The notes below the pieces were generated by a model. The model searched no databases. It worked only from the letters and a program-made list of their open reading frames with translations, and was not told the origin of the DNA. Positions 21,301 through 26,481 of a stretch of 56,328 nt of DNA are shown here, piece after piece (position 1 is the first letter of the stretch; every line of letters begins with the position of its first letter). Origin of the DNA: Candidatus Schekmanbacteria bacterium (GTDB taxonomy: Bacteria > CSSED10-310 > JACPHN01); NCBI GenBank assembly GCA_016188575.1, contig JACPHN010000181.1:1-56328 (forward strand). The letters are read 5' to 3'. Made by a program: the position numbers and the translations under genes.

Positions 21301-21752
21301 CGGTGCGCGGGGTGACCGCGACGGCGCTGGCCCCGGTCAACGCCGAGCTCGATGCCGCGGTTGGAGATCAGGGGGCGCTGCCCGATGGCGTCGCCGCGGA
21401 TGAGCGCAGCGCGGCGGTGCTCAAGACCGACGGCGGTGCGGTGGTTGGGCTGGCGTTCGGCGGCGCCTACCGCAGCATGCTGTTGACCGTGCCGGTGGCG
21501 GCGTTCGCACTGGAAAGCGGCTACCCGAACGACGCCGCGTCGGTGCTGGCGGCCGTGCTGCAGTGGATCTTGCTTCCGGACTTCGATCTGAACGATGATC
21601 AGGTCGTGGACTTGCTGGACTGGCAGGTGTTGGCCGCGGAGCTCGGGTGCCGGGCGGGAGAAGGATGTTACCGCGACGATCACGACTTCAATGCGGATGG
21701 CCTGGTGGACGGGGTCGACCTGGTGATGTTGCAGAACGCCATGGCGCCGTGA
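9387..21752 (+). CDS. Giant secreted subtilisin (S8) repeat protein with C-terminal dockerin
   Basis: A 4121-residue secreted protein. The hydrophobic signal segment at residues 40-66 (after a long n-region) ends ARA/ED. A prodomain-like region is followed by a subtilase domain with an intact triad: Asp304 (IIDTGVD), His343 (HGHGTHVAG) and Ser521 (SGTSMATPHVAG). From about 1237 to 3550 come some 22 beta-sandwich repeats of about 105 residues. A Cys-containing domain inserted after a Gly6-Asp4 linker (about 3595-3785) and a flavodoxin/GATase-like region (about 3850-4058) follow. The C-terminus is a type I dockerin: two loops, DLNDDQVVDLLD and DFNADGLVDGVD, with Ca ligands at positions 1, 3, 5, 9 and 12. 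Start GTG 9387 has AAGG 6 nt upstream. It lies behind a c-di-GMP riboswitch and overlaps the cohesin-like gene by 4 nt, suggesting a surface protease/adhesin held by cohesin-dockerin contact (inference). Confidence 0.92.
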   Translation: MHNSQRSERIPRSGGVAGSTFVPAVRTRRACRPGARRVGLVSALLPAQLLWIAAAASLLGAVVARAEDGSVARVEYRDPLSGQALEQFNLDAEQLMLAVSSAAGSSLDLVPAASSTIVARDPSRAAGRKTYVVQLKQPALVRLMPQGIAANGRLDPRDRESKLAHSRFLRRDPDGKMRVIGELAQTMARARESMSLERERVLGSLGLARELPPTASRLAASGGKAAVGGGERVVFDYRLTLNALALRLDDAEAAALAQHPDVAAVAVDQTVRAVLRDSVPLIGADQFRSDTGVTGAGKRIAIIDTGVDYMHPDLGGGLGASYKVAGGYDFVNRDANPMDDHGHGTHVAGTAAGNGPVLQGVASGARILAYKVLSASGSGSWSGVIAGIEAAADPDGDPDTLDGVDIISMSLGGAGSPDDPVATAVDNATGGGILSVIAAGNSGPGYGTIGSPGVAVTALTVGATDKIDSLASFSSRGPVGASAIKPDLTAPGVDICAAQWATAWNSRLCVDDEHVAISGTSMATPHVAGAAALLWELEPQLGPLEVKAWLMGSAQPLPGKGPFEVGSGRASVTRAQATTAVVTPASVDFGADDAAEPLWEVSRTLVLRNFSDAPAPYSIALERALPVGLSHEIVPSIIELAPGEAAPFILTLQVDNTVVPDATSPPYAYYGAISAMPTGVGPGQAGALRVPFSFIKSPRLIIHYDEAPYATFIHDRDRQWLFISYPCKDLVVRLPGGTWDVVSLFWSNRVVVREGVLVSNVTEIPVHATEAAYQLSWTYKNESGGVVPIGRGAASFGHLPSGLKLIYLGLNNAAWRFNEVSTDYRFDWKFVSADYLMPKTYAFADFRDGIVASEAITSTAADLLLTRQVIDTEGKANQAFVLDWLSEGPKGGWSFTGYNIYEAYRAVPGSGGTIQAYRKPTPPEVTFGWEYQTGNPYRGAPFDLYSEPRIWESPYLRTPADAAGHAVMGQAVAGQDAGPVVNEGFPLLFATPQTPLFRIQNGATATGGLARHWNVSFVSSWQTIRMQAAAGKRNLFVLDGRENFRPWTGLSYRLYSEVGALIRQALLPSAGGSGYGPLSEQVALDAAGKYRIELTDSEARIAGRQAQLTVSATLDTRLGDPNPPTFSALQTAGTVASSGGPKGAPRSVFAANEVVRVGFAVADQALSSVTARLAVAYQPGEEELAVHAESATSSGGTYFMELPAGRYEGFVDLTIEATDSSGNSLRHSSRPVAYISPTPPTAPVVTDAGAFAVRRDQLTAQAYADDAESGVTSFEAALGSSAGATNIAGWRSFAATPATGPGGERRGVAELTFTGLALTDGATVFVTARAINGAGSTGPQASSDGVVVDASAPTIAYVTDPGAYTADGTKLSVNAAAADGQSGVSQWQSCVGTLPTACDLADWTVHGATASPVALQHTGLSLADGARAYVQVKARNGAGLWSAPAPSDGVVVDSSAPGAADVTVAGSFWGSTATLGFSVRAADAQSGVARYQICAGATATTCDVRNWVTVASLDPAPGADVASPQTLTGLSLVDGRLVYIRARAENGAGLVGPPGALGSLTVDATPASTPLVTDDGDYTTSLVQLHASWSSADAQSGIAEYSYCIGTGPSVCNVADWTSTSQVAAVTRGGLNLTDGGRYTFNVKARNGANTWSLVGYSNRIIVDSTPPAVPVVSDSGDFASSASGVTFTATSGDAHSGIARYRYCLGTAAGDCSVQDWQTSTSGAFGAAGLNIADYTTVVATVIAVNGAGLESGPGVSDGIVMDTHLPVAPLVTDDGAYQHARDRMHVTWTSSDDPARLSGFEVALGRTAGAADLRDWEACGKVFEKTLTGLALADGVTVFVAVRATSLGGSRGPAGATDGILVDGSPPRTVIQTHDPFTPNKTALSVTLNTADPNTPVVAFEVALGSSAGATDVLGWTRHAVTPRVGVVEQLVQLTGLSLQQGVTYYLIARAENGVGLKCDPGAATTVAVDTTPPVIQEVGDGGDYSRDTNRLQATVRAADETSGLGALELWVGTTAGAEDVLGHQAFSGDRFVNGVASVSLTGFNVQSGRRVFVTARVRNRAGLWCAPVSSDGITIDGTAASTPVVEDAGAYTTSATALTFQVSSADAESGVAGYRIAVGTAAGLADAVAWRAAQGPSISLTGLSLVNGRRFFASAIAINGAGIDSPSGVSDGITVDTTAPARPSVSLGGRFSNGSAATVTVVASDPESGIARYRIGLGTAPGLDDLVSFREVETAVTTLTGLGLSDGRQYYATATVRNGAGSWSEPGTSGACTADSRAPAKPVVAADRRISTDGEIGASYSSSDASGSVLRFDVAVGTAKDVADVLVWRAAPSSGAVLLGDLALVDGTRYLVQVRAIDEAGNTSETGVSELVLADRSPADPASVATASRFVAETSRLTATATAADGHSDIASFALALGTSAGASDVAAWRTVDAPGDAVVGNPDTFQAGVQRQTAYTFEGLSLLAGVEYYVALRVTNGAGLVRAVASGSVMVDATSPQAPSVSDGGTFQKDRTALPFAVAARDDESGVQALAYWAGTAAGLADLASPREVALDGGKTVSWNGAVSGLNLAHGSSYFVSAKVQDRAGHWSAVGASDGIRVDVVAPATPEVTADARVSADRGISGAYHAQDDLAATVRYEVGVGTSPLRQDVVPWREAPAAGHVSLTGLSLADGVGYYLLARATDEARNVSPAGASSKIVADTSPATPLTLDAPSFTRDPAGLGAAMSAADAHSDVVSFACALGTSPGAADVAAWRPVDASGTAAAGDPSTWQPGTTRTAQLALADLSLQRGVSYFLTMRAVNGAGLVAPLSSAAIRLDNAVPATPVVSDGGAHTALTNRLDLRVAARDEDSGIVKVRYRVGTSAGADDVAADREVAVTQAMEISWQGVATGLSLQSGGVYFVAAAVADAAGNWSPLGAADGIRVDTSAPGAPTVTDDGEVTAVSAHVHFRFEGADPESGIAAGEVALGSTAGGADIAPWQALPAAALGAHEHTVTGLSLASGKTVFVAVRLTNGAGLTGAAGTSDGILVDYTIPVVESVVDDGAFTTRRDRLSFTVHTADSGNTVRELHYALGTAAGGEDVVSSRVIENPATTEMITLDGLSLADGGAYYLTARAKNALERFSDPVSSNGITVDGSAPGLPAVDDGGAYFGDAINVTVTIADPHSGIARAEACVGATRGLCDVLTYRDCIVGTDGKITAAIADERLVPGTAYYVTARAINGAGLQSPAGSADGIRRDTTAPPAPTIVKQPAWTRSTSRIELRLRGSDLGSGISAFEVAFGRTQGATDVAAWKRLPVSGGVSGVDLEADVAYDGLLLTHGQIIYPAVRSVDGAGLKSGVITGVAIGVDTIAPSPAQAIVLAAGGAPIAHDPEVPVEWSGFVDSGPSGIAGYYFGLANGGGTTNGSYTETARGLVAAGTSKTITVYVWAADRAGNIGLAAKDAVEIDLVHPQAPWIYPEPTYTAGTKNTLQWVASCSFCSHKHLIEASQDDFASVAFSSGWLSASADSRPATSYAFTGLEDGVTYRYRVRAKDVTGDMSPWSGDRTSTQDDTAPKSGAKAIPSRTVGAIVDVPFEASDERSGLSHVELYYSRADSTGGGGGGDDDDHATWCARTQGGWGSECSGGNVGCLRDASFAAVFPQSFSVGGQYAMTFTSSQAVEAYLPAEYGPGVLTASVTNPLATPAGVLGGQVTALALNVAFSAEDLLPHPLQKPLGSRRLPDGKFAGLKVDELLGLASAVLGGNTSLLPPFGASLGDLVAAVAFVNEHDAGCDASGGAPAAFGPAEEAPSYGPFVRYPGFQRTSPIEFDTRKTGGAGLYRFYTVAVDRVGNREAAAEVAQASTEVVYEATVLVVDDDGDGASESAAVGALMHTAFVPAVWDVAATGRAPSAAELTPYRAVVWDRGLGSLNGDLASGETGLSAESQAALQGYVESGGGVVAVGSDLVAGSSAAAFIRQLFHAGATVSPDLEVVSVRGVTATALAPVNAELDAAVGDQGALPDGVAADERSAAVLKTDGGAVVGLAFGGAYRSMLLTVPVAAFALESGYPNDAASVLAAVLQWILLPDFDLNDDQVVDLLDWQVLAAELGCRAGEGCYRDDHDFNADGLVDGVDLVMLQNAMAP
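13098..20040 (+). repeat. About 22 tandem ~105-residue beta-sandwich repeats in the giant protein
   Basis: Each unit opens with an (A/T)P-x-x-P-x-V-x-D-x-G-x-(Y/F) pattern, has a central D-x-x-SG(I/V)xx(Y/F) and WxxG-like segment, a TGLSLxxGxxY strand and a closing AxNGAGLxSxxGxSDGIxVD motif. Units are divergent at DNA level, so this is an old duplication array rather than a perfect tandem. Members 11, 14, 20 and 21 are the most altered. The pattern resembles Ig-like/FN3-type modules of long bacterial adhesins and probably forms an extended stalk. Confidence 0.85.
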
Positions 21753-23587
21753 GCGGCGGGCGGCGCGGCGCCGTCGCCGCCGCGATGGCGGTGGCGGCGC
21801 TGGTCGTGTCCTTATGGATCGCTGCGCCCGTGAGCGCGGTTGCGGAGCGGGCGTGCAGCGGCGCCGGGGCACTGGTCGGGTTCGCCCCCGCGGTGGTCGA
21901 GGCCGCGGGGTACTTCGCGCTGACGGCAGACCTCGAGTGCGCGGAGAACCTGCACTTCGTGCGATTGACCGTCGAATACGGCGGCGGCGGCGAGCTGATG
22001 CTCGAGTCGGTGGCGGAAGGCGCGTTTCTGCGCAGCGGAGGGGACACGATCTTTTCCTGGCAGATCACCGCGCCGGGGCGTGTCGAGATCATTGTGTCGC
22101 TGGCGGCGCCCGGCGCCGTCGTCGCCGGCTCGGGAACGGTGGCGGTGCTGAAGTACGCCGTGCAGTCGCGGGTTGAGGGACTGCTCATCACCTACGACGA
22201 GTCGGCATCGCAGCTCATCGGTCCGGTCGGCGAGGTGCTGCCGGTCATCGGCTACGGCGCCGCGGAGATTCATGGGCTGGCGGTGCCGGCGGCGGCGCCC
22301 CTGCTGCTATGGGTCGCGGCGTCGGTGGCGCTGCGCGGCGTTGGGCCTGGGCGCGGTCGATCGCGCCGATGCGCAGCCCCCAGGTTGCTCCGGTCGCGGT
22401 CGGCGAAAGCGGGTCTGCGCACGGCGACAGGCGTCGCCTGTTGCGCGGTCCTGGCGTGCTCCGGCGACCAGCCAGGTGCGTGTCAGGCTGACGACTACGT
22501 TTTGGACGCGCCGGGGCGGCAAAAAATTCAGCGAAAGCTCGATGAGCTCGTCGCCGAAGGTGGCGGCAATGGCGGCGGAATCCTGCTGATCGCGTCAACC
22601 ACGGAGGGCGTGATCATGCAGGGGACTTCGGGAACGCGAGTGGCCGGCGAGGACGCCGCCATCGGTGCCGAGGATACCTTCGAGATTGCGAGCATTTCCA
22701 AGACCTTCACCGCCGCTACCGTGCTACGCCTTTTCGAAGCAGGGCGTTTCGACCTGGACGCGCGGCTCGACTCGATTCTCCCCGCGCAGCTCGTCGCGGG
22801 GCTGCTCGTGATCGACGGCCAGAGCTACGGCCCCGGTCTCACCGCGCGGCAGCTACTCAACCACACGGGCGGGCTGCCAGATTACTGGAACGATCCGCCC
22901 TTCGTGCGGCCAAAGGTCAACGCGTTCTACGCGGCGTACGAGGCCGACGAAACCCGATTCTGGAGGCCCGAGGAGATCCTTCCCTATGTCGCCGAGCTGA
23001 CGCCGATCGCCACACCCGGGAGCACCTTCCACTATGGCGATTCGGGGTACCTCCTGCTCGGGCTCGCCCTCGAGCGCATCACTGGAAAAGCGCTTCACGA
23101 CGTCTACCGCGAAGAGCTCTATGGCGGCCTGTCCATGCAGGATAGCTATCTACCGTATCGCGAGCCGCGCACGACGCAGCTTCCCGAGTCTCACCGGTAC
23201 GAAGGAGGTCACGACATGACGGGCAAGGTACACCAGACGGCCGATTGGGCCGGCGGGGGGCTGGTGAGCACTGCCGCCGACCTTGGGAGGTTTGTGCGTG
23301 GGCTCCTGGAAAACCGCGTGTTTCGTCTGCCGGCAACGCTGGACGCGATGCGCCAACAAGTCTCCACGGGCTGGGAGGATCTGAGCTACGGTCTGGGTCT
23401 CTTTCGCGTCGACCTCGGGGAGGACCTCGGCGAGCTCTGGGGGCATGAGGGCTACGGCGCGTCGTTTGCCTACTACTGGCCGCGACATGGAGTCTCTTTT
23501 ACCGGGACGCTCAACCAGACCGAGACCGAATGGTGGCCGCTGGTCGAGACGGCGATCGTCGCGGGGACATGCGGTGAGGGGCGATAG
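21749..23587 (+). CDS. Cohesin-like surface protein fused in frame to a serine beta-lactamase-family lipoprotein
   Basis: A 612-residue open frame. It has a signal peptide at residues 8-31. A cohesin-like beta-sandwich spans about 38-176, with the pattern FxLTAxLxxxENLxxVxLTVEY near its start, GSGTVAVLKYAV late, and a final LLITYDESAS strand region. Then VPAAAPLLLWVAASVALRG plus an Arg-rich end (179-207) looks like a C-terminal sorting tail. Without a stop the frame continues into a second signal with lipobox VLAC (Cys237) and a class C beta-lactamase/serine-hydrolase domain (Ser315-x-x-Lys318; HYGDSGY in the YxN position; GHEGYG). Start GTG 21749 overlaps the preceding stop (GTGA). Two genes joined by a lost stop or a sequencing error is an alternative to a true fusion. 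Its direct coupling to a dockerin protein suggests it is the cell-surface receptor (inference). Confidence 0.75.
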   Translation: MSGGRRGAVAAAMAVAALVVSLWIAAPVSAVAERACSGAGALVGFAPAVVEAAGYFALTADLECAENLHFVRLTVEYGGGGELMLESVAEGAFLRSGGDTIFSWQITAPGRVEIIVSLAAPGAVVAGSGTVAVLKYAVQSRVEGLLITYDESASQLIGPVGEVLPVIGYGAAEIHGLAVPAAAPLLLWVAASVALRGVGPGRGRSRRCAAPRLLRSRSAKAGLRTATGVACCAVLACSGDQPGACQADDYVLDAPGRQKIQRKLDELVAEGGGNGGGILLIASTTEGVIMQGTSGTRVAGEDAAIGAEDTFEIASISKTFTAATVLRLFEAGRFDLDARLDSILPAQLVAGLLVIDGQSYGPGLTARQLLNHTGGLPDYWNDPPFVRPKVNAFYAAYEADETRFWRPEEILPYVAELTPIATPGSTFHYGDSGYLLLGLALERITGKALHDVYREELYGGLSMQDSYLPYREPRTTQLPESHRYEGGHDMTGKVHQTADWAGGGLVSTAADLGRFVRGLLENRVFRLPATLDAMRQQVSTGWEDLSYGLGLFRVDLGEDLGELWGHEGYGASFAYYWPRHGVSFTGTLNQTETEWWPLVETAIVAGTCGEGR

Positions 23588-23697
23588 GCGGCGACCGCGA
23601 GCGGCGCCGGTGGCGGTGCGCGTGTCTACGGTAGCTCGGTAGCTCGGAGACGTACTGAGGTCGCCACCTGGTCAGGCGTCGGTTGTTGCTTACGCTG

Positions 23698-24795
23698 TCA
23701 TATGCCAAGCACATTATATGGAATTGCTACAGCACCACACGAATTCGCTACCATCTTGTATATATAGTGTTGATCCAGGTTGATCGTTATCAGCGCCAGA
23801 TCGTAGCAATGTGAAAGCGCAGACGCAATGGGAATCACTGTGTGTCCTGAAGTTTCAGTTCCCCACAATTCTGCTCTATGATCTGTCAGCGTAATCTTGA
23901 AATCATTTCGGAGTGCGAATGCAGACTGTTCTACGAAGTAATCAAAGAATTTGGTTGCCCCAATGCACAGGATCGACTGGTGAGAATGTAGGGGCGGCAG
24001 ACTGCTATTACAACCGACGTAAAAAAGAGGAAAGTGACGCATCGTTCTTCGACTCAGGTCTTCGGCTATCTCATCGGTTATTCCATACTCACTCATCTTC
24101 CGCTCTATGATATCCCTGGCACGATGGTAGAATTCGATTTCCGCCGGAATGAGATCTGCGATTCGGCGGCGTTCGTCGTCCGTAGGGTCTGGGTAGGTGC
24201 CCGTGTTAAGCGGTTGTGGACACCAGATGACAGGCATGGCGGCCAGCTCGGAATATAGGAGAAGTGAATGCGAGAATTTTTCTGTAAGACCGGTAACTAC
24301 GGTGTTTTCGTCTATTAGCCTGAGTGCTGCTCTTATATCTAAATCGAGAGAGAATCGCACCAGGTTATTGGACTCTAGAAACGGCCGGGAAAGAGATTCG
24401 CTTTCCAATACCTCGGACGAACTTACGTCATATCCCTGAACATTACTCCTTTGCCAATAGTAGAAATGAGATACTGCCCTTGAAATGGGCTCCCGGATCA
24501 TGCTTATCCATCGATAACCGGGTATGGGTCTGTAAAAATAGTGGCCCACCACGGTCATGTATTGCTTCTGCTTTAGTATTCGATCCACAAATCCCGAGTC
24601 AGGTCGTGCGTCATAACCATCGATCGCATTGAGATGAACATAAAGACCTGGCTCCGTATGAAGCTCCAATGCGCGCTTGAGAGTGTTTCCACCTGACTTT
24701 TGTACGTGCAAAAAAAATACTGGCTCTGTGATCCACTCGAACCCGCCAGTCCATTGATACTTTGGCGTAAGTACCATTGTACCGTTAGCAAACAT
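23698..24795 (-). CDS. Sulfotransferase-like protein, AT-rich, probably transferred
   Basis: A 365-residue protein with the two PAPS-binding motifs of sulfotransferase_2-type enzymes: FFLHVQKSGGNTLKRAL near residue 30 (5-prime phosphosulfate loop) and MIREPISRAVSHFYY near residue 100 (3-prime phosphate site with RxxxxRxxS). They predict transfer of sulfate from PAPS to a carbohydrate or similar acceptor. The last 100 residues (ILCIGATKFF onward) are not part of the usual fold and were not recognised. The start is ATG 24795 with GAGG 6 nt upstream, rather than the GTG four codons earlier. Base composition is clearly more AT-rich than in the flanking genes and codon use differs, consistent with horizontal acquisition. 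No sulfate-activation genes are nearby. Confidence 0.7.
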   Translation of the reverse strand: MFANGTMVLTPKYQWTGGFEWITEPVFFLHVQKSGGNTLKRALELHTEPGLYVHLNAIDGYDARPDSGFVDRILKQKQYMTVVGHYFYRPIPGYRWISMIREPISRAVSHFYYWQRSNVQGYDVSSSEVLESESLSRPFLESNNLVRFSLDLDIRAALRLIDENTVVTGLTEKFSHSLLLYSELAAMPVIWCPQPLNTGTYPDPTDDERRRIADLIPAEIEFYHRARDIIERKMSEYGITDEIAEDLSRRTMRHFPLFYVGCNSSLPPLHSHQSILCIGATKFFDYFVEQSAFALRNDFKITLTDHRAELWGTETSGHTVIPIASALSHCYDLALITINLDQHYIYKMVANSCGAVAIPYNVLGI

Positions 24796-25227
24796 CCAGT
24801 GCCTCACAACTGTCGTCAGATTGATCGATCAAAAAGGTCGCGGTCATCCACTCCGGCCGTTACGGACTTGGACGAGCGCAACGGACGAATCTGGCTCTTC
24901 ACTGATTGCGATGGAGAATAGCCATGAACCGAGGGAACCGGGCACAAGTGGCGGGGTGACAAGTCATCGCGCAGTCGCATACGCACTCGCATACCTACTA
25001 GCTCCCGCCATCCGAAGTCAAGGGCGGCGTGGCAAAGGCCTGAACCCTGCCAGGGGCGCGGGCCGGTGGATTCAGGGTTGTCTGTCGGGTGTGGTTCGGG
25101 TTAGACTGCTCTCGAATCGGCACTGCGCTCCCTCGGGTCGCCTGCGCCCGGCGCCATGCCGGCAGCCATGAAATGCCGATCGACGCGCTGACCTCATGTC
25201 TACCCTTCCAGGAACGGTGACACGCCC
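24796..25227. other. Intergenic region at the island boundary
   Basis: This is 432 bp without a convincing gene, between the divergent sulfotransferase-like gene and the ATPase operon. Composition rises to high GC in the middle (about 25000-25200) between two AT-richer genes, suggesting a junction of segments of different origin. No tRNA, attachment-site repeat or clear promoter could be seen by eye. Confidence 0.5.
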
Positions 25228-26481
25228 ATGGTCATTCGGCAACTGGCAGCCGAACGTTACAAGACTTATGCAGATCGGACGGTAGTATCTTGTCGTCCGT
25301 TCACTATTCTCGTAGGGAAAAATAACTCTGGAAAATCAGCCATTGCTCGTTCCCTTCCACTGATTGCGGGGTCACTCGCATTATCAAGCCATGATCGAGA
25401 TATTATTCCTCTGTCCAGTCATGGGATCGTTCATGGAATAGAGTTCGTAGACATTATAACCAATCGTTCGGCACACGGTAGCGTAGTCCTGGAAATACAG
25501 ATAGATGACATTAATCTCAATGCTTCGATTCAGAACTTCGTTCGTTCTGGTCGCGTGATCAGACAGCAGGTTACCCACTGGAAGCTCACTGGATCTGGTA
25601 GGTTCGTAGAGCTCGATTCCGTAGGTATCGATGCACCGCCCGGTCAATTCCGAGTTAGTACGGAGGCTGCGGTTGATGCCCATGTGGCGGATGATGTCCG
25701 GTGGGATGGGCTGCGTCCGCGTCTGCGGGTCGATGCTCTCGCATCATCTTTGGAATGGGTCGCAGCGCGCATGGACGAGCTTGCACAGTGGTCTGCCGGG
25801 CTCCGCTATCTCGCGTCGCCCCGAAGGCCGCAAGCCTTGTTCGCGACGCCGGGAGGGACTGCCGAGGCCGTGGAAGGTCTTGCTCACGATGGTGCCAATG
25901 TTGGTCGCATCCTCGCGGCGGATGATCAGCGCCGTCTGGCGGTGAGGGAGTGGTTCCACGAGTCACTCGAGAAGGTCGTACTGGACGTTCGTGAGCAGGG
26001 TCCGGCATCCTTCATCGAGGTGCGGCAGGGGTCGGACGCCGGGTCGGTGATGCTCGACCAGGCGGGGCAGGGAATCGCCCAGGTGCTGCCTGTGGTCGCC
26101 CTGGCCCTGGGTCGCGGCTCGGCCGGACCCGGGATCGACGTCATCGAACATCCCGAAGCCGAGCTTCATCCGGCGGCTCACGCGGCGGTCGCCGAGCTGT
26201 TGCTGAAGTCGGTTCGGGCGCCGGGTCGCCCCTTGCTTATCGAGACGCATTCGGAGATGATCCTCCTCCGTACCCGGCGGTGGGTCGCTGAGGGTCGGCT
26301 CGATCCGTCCGACGTCATCGTCTACTGGATCCAGCAGACGGACGATGGCCACGCGAGCGTTCGTCCGATTAGCATATCCCGCAGTGGGGATCTCGATGGC
26401 TGGCCCGATGGCGTCTTCTACGAGGACTATGAGGAGGTCTTGGCGATCCGGCGAGCCGCACGAAGAGGAGCCGGAGCGTGA
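25228..26481 (+). CDS. ABC/OLD-type ATPase (DUF3696-like) of a putative defence module
   Basis: A 417-residue SMC/ABC-class ATPase without a coiled coil. Walker A is GKNNSGKS (residues 30-37), the signature-like DQAGQGIAQV is at 277-286, Walker B is IDVIEHPEAELHP (303-315, with the catalytic acid in the EHPE element), and the H-loop is ETHSEMILL (339-347). This arrangement is typical of DUF3696/AAA_15 ATPases and of the ATPase halves of OLD, Gabija and PARIS systems. It starts a three-gene run with GTGA overlaps. The first ~440 bp is visibly AT-richer than the rest, with the change near residue 147, so the gene appears mosaic. Role: probably a sensor/NTPase that controls the TOPRIM-like partner (inference). 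Confidence 0.85.
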   Translation: MVIRQLAAERYKTYADRTVVSCRPFTILVGKNNSGKSAIARSLPLIAGSLALSSHDRDIIPLSSHGIVHGIEFVDIITNRSAHGSVVLEIQIDDINLNASIQNFVRSGRVIRQQVTHWKLTGSGRFVELDSVGIDAPPGQFRVSTEAAVDAHVADDVRWDGLRPRLRVDALASSLEWVAARMDELAQWSAGLRYLASPRRPQALFATPGGTAEAVEGLAHDGANVGRILAADDQRRLAVREWFHESLEKVVLDVREQGPASFIEVRQGSDAGSVMLDQAGQGIAQVLPVVALALGRGSAGPGIDVIEHPEAELHPAAHAAVAELLLKSVRAPGRPLLIETHSEMILLRTRRWVAEGRLDPSDVIVYWIQQTDDGHASVRPISISRSGDLDGWPDGVFYEDYEEVLAIRRAARRGAGA

